From Symsagittifera roscoffensis (lineage: Eukaryota; Xenacoelomorpha; Acoela; Convolutidae), in the NCBI RefSeq assembly GCF_963678635.1, contig NC_087067.1, positions 14,397,018 through 14,461,017 of the forward strand: 64,000 nucleotides of DNA, read 5' to 3'. Made by a program: the position numbers and the translations under genes. Shown here in pieces: positions 60,274 to 64,000 of this stretch (within the stretch, counting starts at the first letter, position 1; the number at the start of each line of letters is the position of its first letter). The notes beneath the pieces were generated by a model. It did not search any database. It worked only from the letters and a program-made list of their open reading frames with translations, and was not told the DNA's origin.

Positions 60274-61403
60274 CTCGGAACGTTCTCTGCAATCTGCTGC
60301 TGTTTTTCAATCACGATTGTCGTTCTTATCGTCAGCGCAACTAATGTGGTTGTGTTTTTTCACTCGTTCTTTGTTAAAAATGGCCGTTTCAGCATTTCTC
60401 AGAAATGTTACGTCATCACTTCGAAAATTTAAAATTTTAAATTACGGGAATATCTTGACCTTCACCGTTCTGCTAATCATCCGAATAACGTCGTTAATCC
60501 TTCAAAATCATTAACTCGGAAGGTTCATTGCTAAAATTCCAAAGTCTGCAGAGATTGCATTTTGGCCATTCTGGTCGAATGTCACATACTCCCCGGACAG
60601 TCCGGTCAATGTCCTCATTGAATCGCGCAATATTCGTAAAATGGTTACAGTGTCCTCGAACAGAATTTACAAAATGCACGAAATTACTTTTATCCACGTC
60701 ACATCGACTCACTGCAGAATATAAATGGCATCATATTACATCACAATAGCCTTCAAATTCTCTCATTAACCTGCACTCTGATGATATGACTTAAGATAAA
60801 ACATGTTTTCTGACTTCCAGTGTCAATGTCCCGATTAAAACTTTTTCTCCTAGATTTAAAAGGTGTTGGCTTGCAGGACAGTCCTGCCAACCAACAAGCT
60901 AAAATTATCCTACTATGCTCCTTCCCTTCGGAAATCTTGCTTGTTTACTATATTGAATATTAAAACTAAGAAACTCTGTGGTTAGAAAGAACAATGAAAC
61001 AATCTCCCTCTTCGAGAGATTACTCAAGCCTTCCACGTCACCACAAAGTGATCAATCTTCCTAAGTGATTAAAAACAATCATGCAGGCTGGAATATTTAA
61101 ATATACTCTTCCCTTAAGCCTTTCTAAATAAATAATAAGTGTCTCTAAAGCCACTTCTGCTAAAATCAAAATGCAAATTTATAAATGCAACAATTTCAAA
61201 ACTCAACAAAATGTTTCAGTTTTCAATTACAACTTGGTTGCTTGGTTTCTCACTTGAGTTTTTCACACACATAAAACAATTCTGAGTTTTGACTTTTCTT
61301 CATCATCCCTTTGTTCTCTTCTTTTTTTGTCGTTTAGAAGTTCTAAAACCTCTAAATTCTTCTAATTTTCTTTCTTGTTACCTCTTGTTTTCTCGACCAT
61401 TCG
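60274..61403. other. Sequence downstream of the large minus-strand ORF
   Basis: A minus-strand frame at 60494-60712 (CDIRPEWPKCNLCRLWNF) looks protein-like but is short and unrecognised. An imperfect hairpin with AGGACAGTCCT lies near 60875. There is no poly(A) signal that I would assign to the large ORF. Confidence 0.35.
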
Positions 61404-64000
61404 TCAATGTTCCATTTCCTCCTCCTGTGACACTGACTCCGCACTTTCGGTTTCCGTGTCTTGTAGCACGTCATTGACTATCCTGACGCTGTTGGAAGCC
61501 GTCCTCCAACACTTCTGCTCTTGCACCCTCTGTTTACAGCAAGGTAGGGGATCCACACTTGATTCTCTGTTTCTACAGAAGCTGTTGTGGAGACACAACG
61601 TCACGTTTCTCTCCAAATCTTCTTTCAGCATCTCTGCCTTCTCATTTCCACTACGCTCACTCGTCCTGGAAATTCTTTTCACAGCGGTGGTCACTGCATT
61701 CCGATGGGTCACGAAAGCTCGCTTGAAAGCTCCTGCCCCAATGTCCAGCTGATATTCACTGTATACTCTGCCATGCTTCGACATATGCTTTTTCGCATAC
61801 TCGTACAACCATGCAGTCATGTTAGCTCTGAACCATGGCATCAATCGTTTTCTTGCCCATATCTTCTTCACTTCCATCGGAATGTTTAGAACTTTGCACA
61901 TTGTCTCAAAAAGATCTAAATCTTTTAGACAATCTAATTTCCGCAATTGTTCTCTCGTCGGTGCCTCCTGTCTATTATTTTCTCTCACATGAGCTTCCAG
62001 CCATCGTATCGCCATCATAACTCCCACTATCACTATTGTTACGGGCTGTGATGAATCTGGTAAACCCATGGAGAGCAGCTCTCCAGAGTCCCAGATCAAC
62101 ATCAGATTACTACGCTTGGGATACCACCAGGTCTGCAGCAAGCAGTGGCAAGGAAACTCATCATGCGTCAACCTGATGCTCCTCCAATTACGTTTTCCCG
62201 AAGTTTCCAGCAATGGTTCCACTTCCATCATCACTCGGTGGATTTCATCATTCTCATCTACTGCATTGTAATCTGTGACAGTTGATCCTCTCTGTTTCTG
62301 TTTTTCGAAGTCACTGAAGTTCCCGCTCACATATCCCATGAACTTCTTTCCTAGTATTGACTCCAACTCTTCTTTGGTTCTCTCTGGAATTGCTGAGAAC
62401 ATCTTACATAGTAACTCGTAAGACTTTTCAGACATCCTCGCTAATCTCACACACTTCGGCACTGAGAAGGCTTGATCCACAATCGTTCTTGTACTCTTTA
62501 CGTCCACAGCTACGAAATGTACAGGATATCTGCTCTTGCACATTGGAGCCAACGTTGAGCCCACCAAATATCGTGCTCCTGATGGTCTACAATAAGCTTC
62601 GCTGTGTCTGATGTTCATCTCTGTTTCGATTGCTTCCCTCCATTTTCCTATATACTTCTGCTCAGTCTGCAGAACGCCTGGGAATACTTCTACGCTGATG
62701 GCTGTGAACATCTCATGTTTCTGTTCTAGATTCAATAGTGACTCTAAAGAACCAAACATGCTGTAGAATCCTAGTGCTGTCACTAGATTCACATCGGTTC
62801 CTCCATGGCAATCTGCTATCAGTTCCGTTTCCGTTCTTGCTTTCATCACTACATTTCCAAACAATACTGTCAACTGCTTGTGTTGTTTCTCCAGGGTTTT
62901 CACACAGTCTAGACTTCCACAAACGTGACCCTCTAGTCCACAGACTCCCGCCAGACAGCTACCAGGTTTGACCCAGTCTTCTGGTCCCCAGCCAGGCAAC
63001 TCCACTTTATCTTCTCCGTTGCTCTTAGAGGCTGTTATCATCACATTATATATGATGTTGAGGTCACGCAGGTTACAGTCTGCATTCAGTTCCCTCTGTA
63101 TGTCTTGTGTCGCCCGTAATATTGAGTCAGCGTTGGGACTAGGACACCATGATGGCCTCATCAATTCCCACACTGCCATCAAGCTCGTTCTCAGTAACTC
63201 ATCTGAGAATCCCAACCCAAACTCCACTCTCTTGTCGGATTTTGGTACGGAAGGTGCAGTCACCTCTTCTTCCAAGACCAGTCCCAATTTGGCCTGTGGA
63301 TTGTTGACGCTTTTAATCGTTACAATTCTGGACGTCCAGAATCTTAGTAACACCGCCTGCTCGTAATCAAAGAAATAATCACGTATGTCTTCACTCAGGA
63401 AAGGATTGTACCCTATCCCTATGATCCCAGATACATAGCTATATGACTTCTTCTTGATCGGTCCACAGTATTCACTGGACTTCGGCAATGCTCCCATAGA
63501 TTCTTTAGTGAGTCTCAGCTCCTTGTTTGAGAATCTCCTGATCTCATCTATCTTTTTCATGGGCTCCAATTCTTCAGGTTCTTTCATGTTCACCCTCATC
63601 GGTTTACTTTGCTGCATGTCCAGCAGTGCTAGCAAGAACAAGGCTTTCGTTCGCTCATCGCCTTCCCTCAACATTTTAACACAAGTGTTTAATGCAGGTA
63701 CTGAAATCTGCTCTATCAGGAATCGAATGAAACAGAGAGCATCTCTCCGCTTCGCACACGCTACTGCTGCTCCCTCCTGGACTATCAGATCCCTCAAATT
63801 TGTCATAAGGAACACCTTTTCTTCTTTTGACCTTTTTCTTTCCTCTGAGTCATATTCTTCGCGAGTCAGTCCCATCATGCACCAGGCGAGCCTGAGTTGT
63901 AACTCTGTCCTTACGTAAGGTACTGCCACAAGAGCATGTATTCTTGGCGTAGTCCTCATTTCTTCTTCGAAATACCTCAATACTACTGCTTTCCATGGAA
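61404..64000 (-). CDS. Large intronless ORF of unknown family, partial at 5' end; candidate captured viral gene
   Basis: The frame is open from the window edge (64000) to TGA at 61404-61406, at least 865 codons. No ATG is needed at 63980, where the codon is TTG, so the start lies outside or at an internal methionine. G+C is about half of bases against about a third nearby, and there are no introns or stops. The protein is mixed alpha-type with many cysteines, one moderately hydrophobic stretch (VTIVIVGVMMAIRW) and an acidic tail. There is no signal peptide and no polymerase, protease, helicase or transposase motif. Phrases such as CHGGTDVNLVTALGFYSMFG and LQLRLAWCMM suggest a viral structural or polymerase-subunit protein (double-stranded RNA virus capsid or orthomyxo-like PB2), but I cannot assign it. 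An intact, compositionally foreign, unspliced ORF is typical of recent capture. Confidence 0.5.
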   Translation of the reverse strand, partial: PWKAVVLRYFEEEMRTTPRIHALVAVPYVRTELQLRLAWCMMGLTREEYDSEERKRSKEEKVFLMTNLRDLIVQEGAAVACAKRRDALCFIRFLIEQISVPALNTCVKMLREGDERTKALFLLALLDMQQSKPMRVNMKEPEELEPMKKIDEIRRFSNKELRLTKESMGALPKSSEYCGPIKKKSYSYVSGIIGIGYNPFLSEDIRDYFFDYEQAVLLRFWTSRIVTIKSVNNPQAKLGLVLEEEVTAPSVPKSDKRVEFGLGFSDELLRTSLMAVWELMRPSWCPSPNADSILRATQDIQRELNADCNLRDLNIIYNVMITASKSNGEDKVELPGWGPEDWVKPGSCLAGVCGLEGHVCGSLDCVKTLEKQHKQLTVLFGNVVMKARTETELIADCHGGTDVNLVTALGFYSMFGSLESLLNLEQKHEMFTAISVEVFPGVLQTEQKYIGKWREAIETEMNIRHSEAYCRPSGARYLVGSTLAPMCKSRYPVHFVAVDVKSTRTIVDQAFSVPKCVRLARMSEKSYELLCKMFSAIPERTKEELESILGKKFMGYVSGNFSDFEKQKQRGSTVTDYNAVDENDEIHRVMMEVEPLLETSGKRNWRSIRLTHDEFPCHCLLQTWWYPKRSNLMLIWDSGELLSMGLPDSSQPVTIVIVGVMMAIRWLEAHVRENNRQEAPTREQLRKLDCLKDLDLFETMCKVLNIPMEVKKIWARKRLMPWFRANMTAWLYEYAKKHMSKHGRVYSEYQLDIGAGAFKRAFVTHRNAVTTAVKRISRTSERSGNEKAEMLKEDLERNVTLCLHNSFCRNRESSVDPLPCCKQRVQEQKCWRTASNSVRIVNDVLQDTETESAESVSQEEEMEH

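Noticed and set aside
61375-63918. Several plus-strand frames opposite the large minus ORF
   Set aside because: Each is much shorter than the continuous minus frame and they lie in changing frames, as expected for antisense shadows.
1-64000. CRISPR arrays, rRNA genes or bacterial operons
   Set aside because: No regularly spaced short repeats, no rRNA-like blocks and no Shine-Dalgarno-led gene clusters. Introns and LTR elements indicate nuclear eukaryotic DNA.

Overview
The window looks like AT-rich nuclear DNA from an invertebrate animal. Host genes are sparse and intron-bearing, with splice acceptors ending in pyrimidine-rich TTTACAG or TTTTCAG. The spaces between them hold many inverted-repeat transposons and two very large LTR retroelements. 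I could run no searches. The TTTTCAG-type acceptors and the FkbM-type methyltransferase would fit a nematode, but other small invertebrates cannot be excluded.

Layout. 1-8129: repeats only. These are a 447-bp tandem triplication, hAT-like fragments, GTTCCGAC-ended MITEs in inverted orientation, a double palindrome, and a TA-flanked foldback MITE. 8562-11264: a two-exon FkbM-family methyltransferase gene. 14291-31042: element 1, a 16.75-kb Ty3/Gypsy-type LTR element with 410-bp LTRs and an ATAG target duplication. 34499-34868: a hAT-like MITE. 36866-58624: a four-transmembrane protein gene whose first intron of about 20 kb contains element 2 (37377-50563, 13.2 kb, 380-bp LTRs, ATAA target duplication). 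60141-60273: a cluster of perfect stem-loops. 61404-64000 (minus): an intact, unspliced open frame of at least 865 codons with much higher GC than its surroundings, running off the window edge. It may be a captured viral gene.

The most unusual system is the retroelement pair. Reading the two copies against each other shows a complex, retrovirus-like layout: LTR, a long structured leader, a small basic ORF, a very large N/Q-rich Gag, protease, RT, RNase H, integrase, a small highly hydrophobic membrane protein, a viral-type envelope glycoprotein, a novel protein of about 600 residues overlapping the env stop by ATGA, a 3' region with an antisense ORF, and an LTR. Two short introns appear conserved in both copies. 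One is 47/48 nt, inside the membrane-protein gene, with the reading frame preserved across it. The other is 87/85 nt and lies right after the stop of the last gene.

Neither copy is intact. Element 1 has nearly identical LTRs but lacks about 630 bp of the RT/RNase H region and about 1.49 kb of env, and carries several frameshifts and nonsense codons. It was probably moved by a helper. Element 2 is older, lacks gag and protease, and has the 3' end of env replaced by a second copy of integrase sequence. Element 1 also split a 127-codon minus-strand open frame, which may be a host exon.
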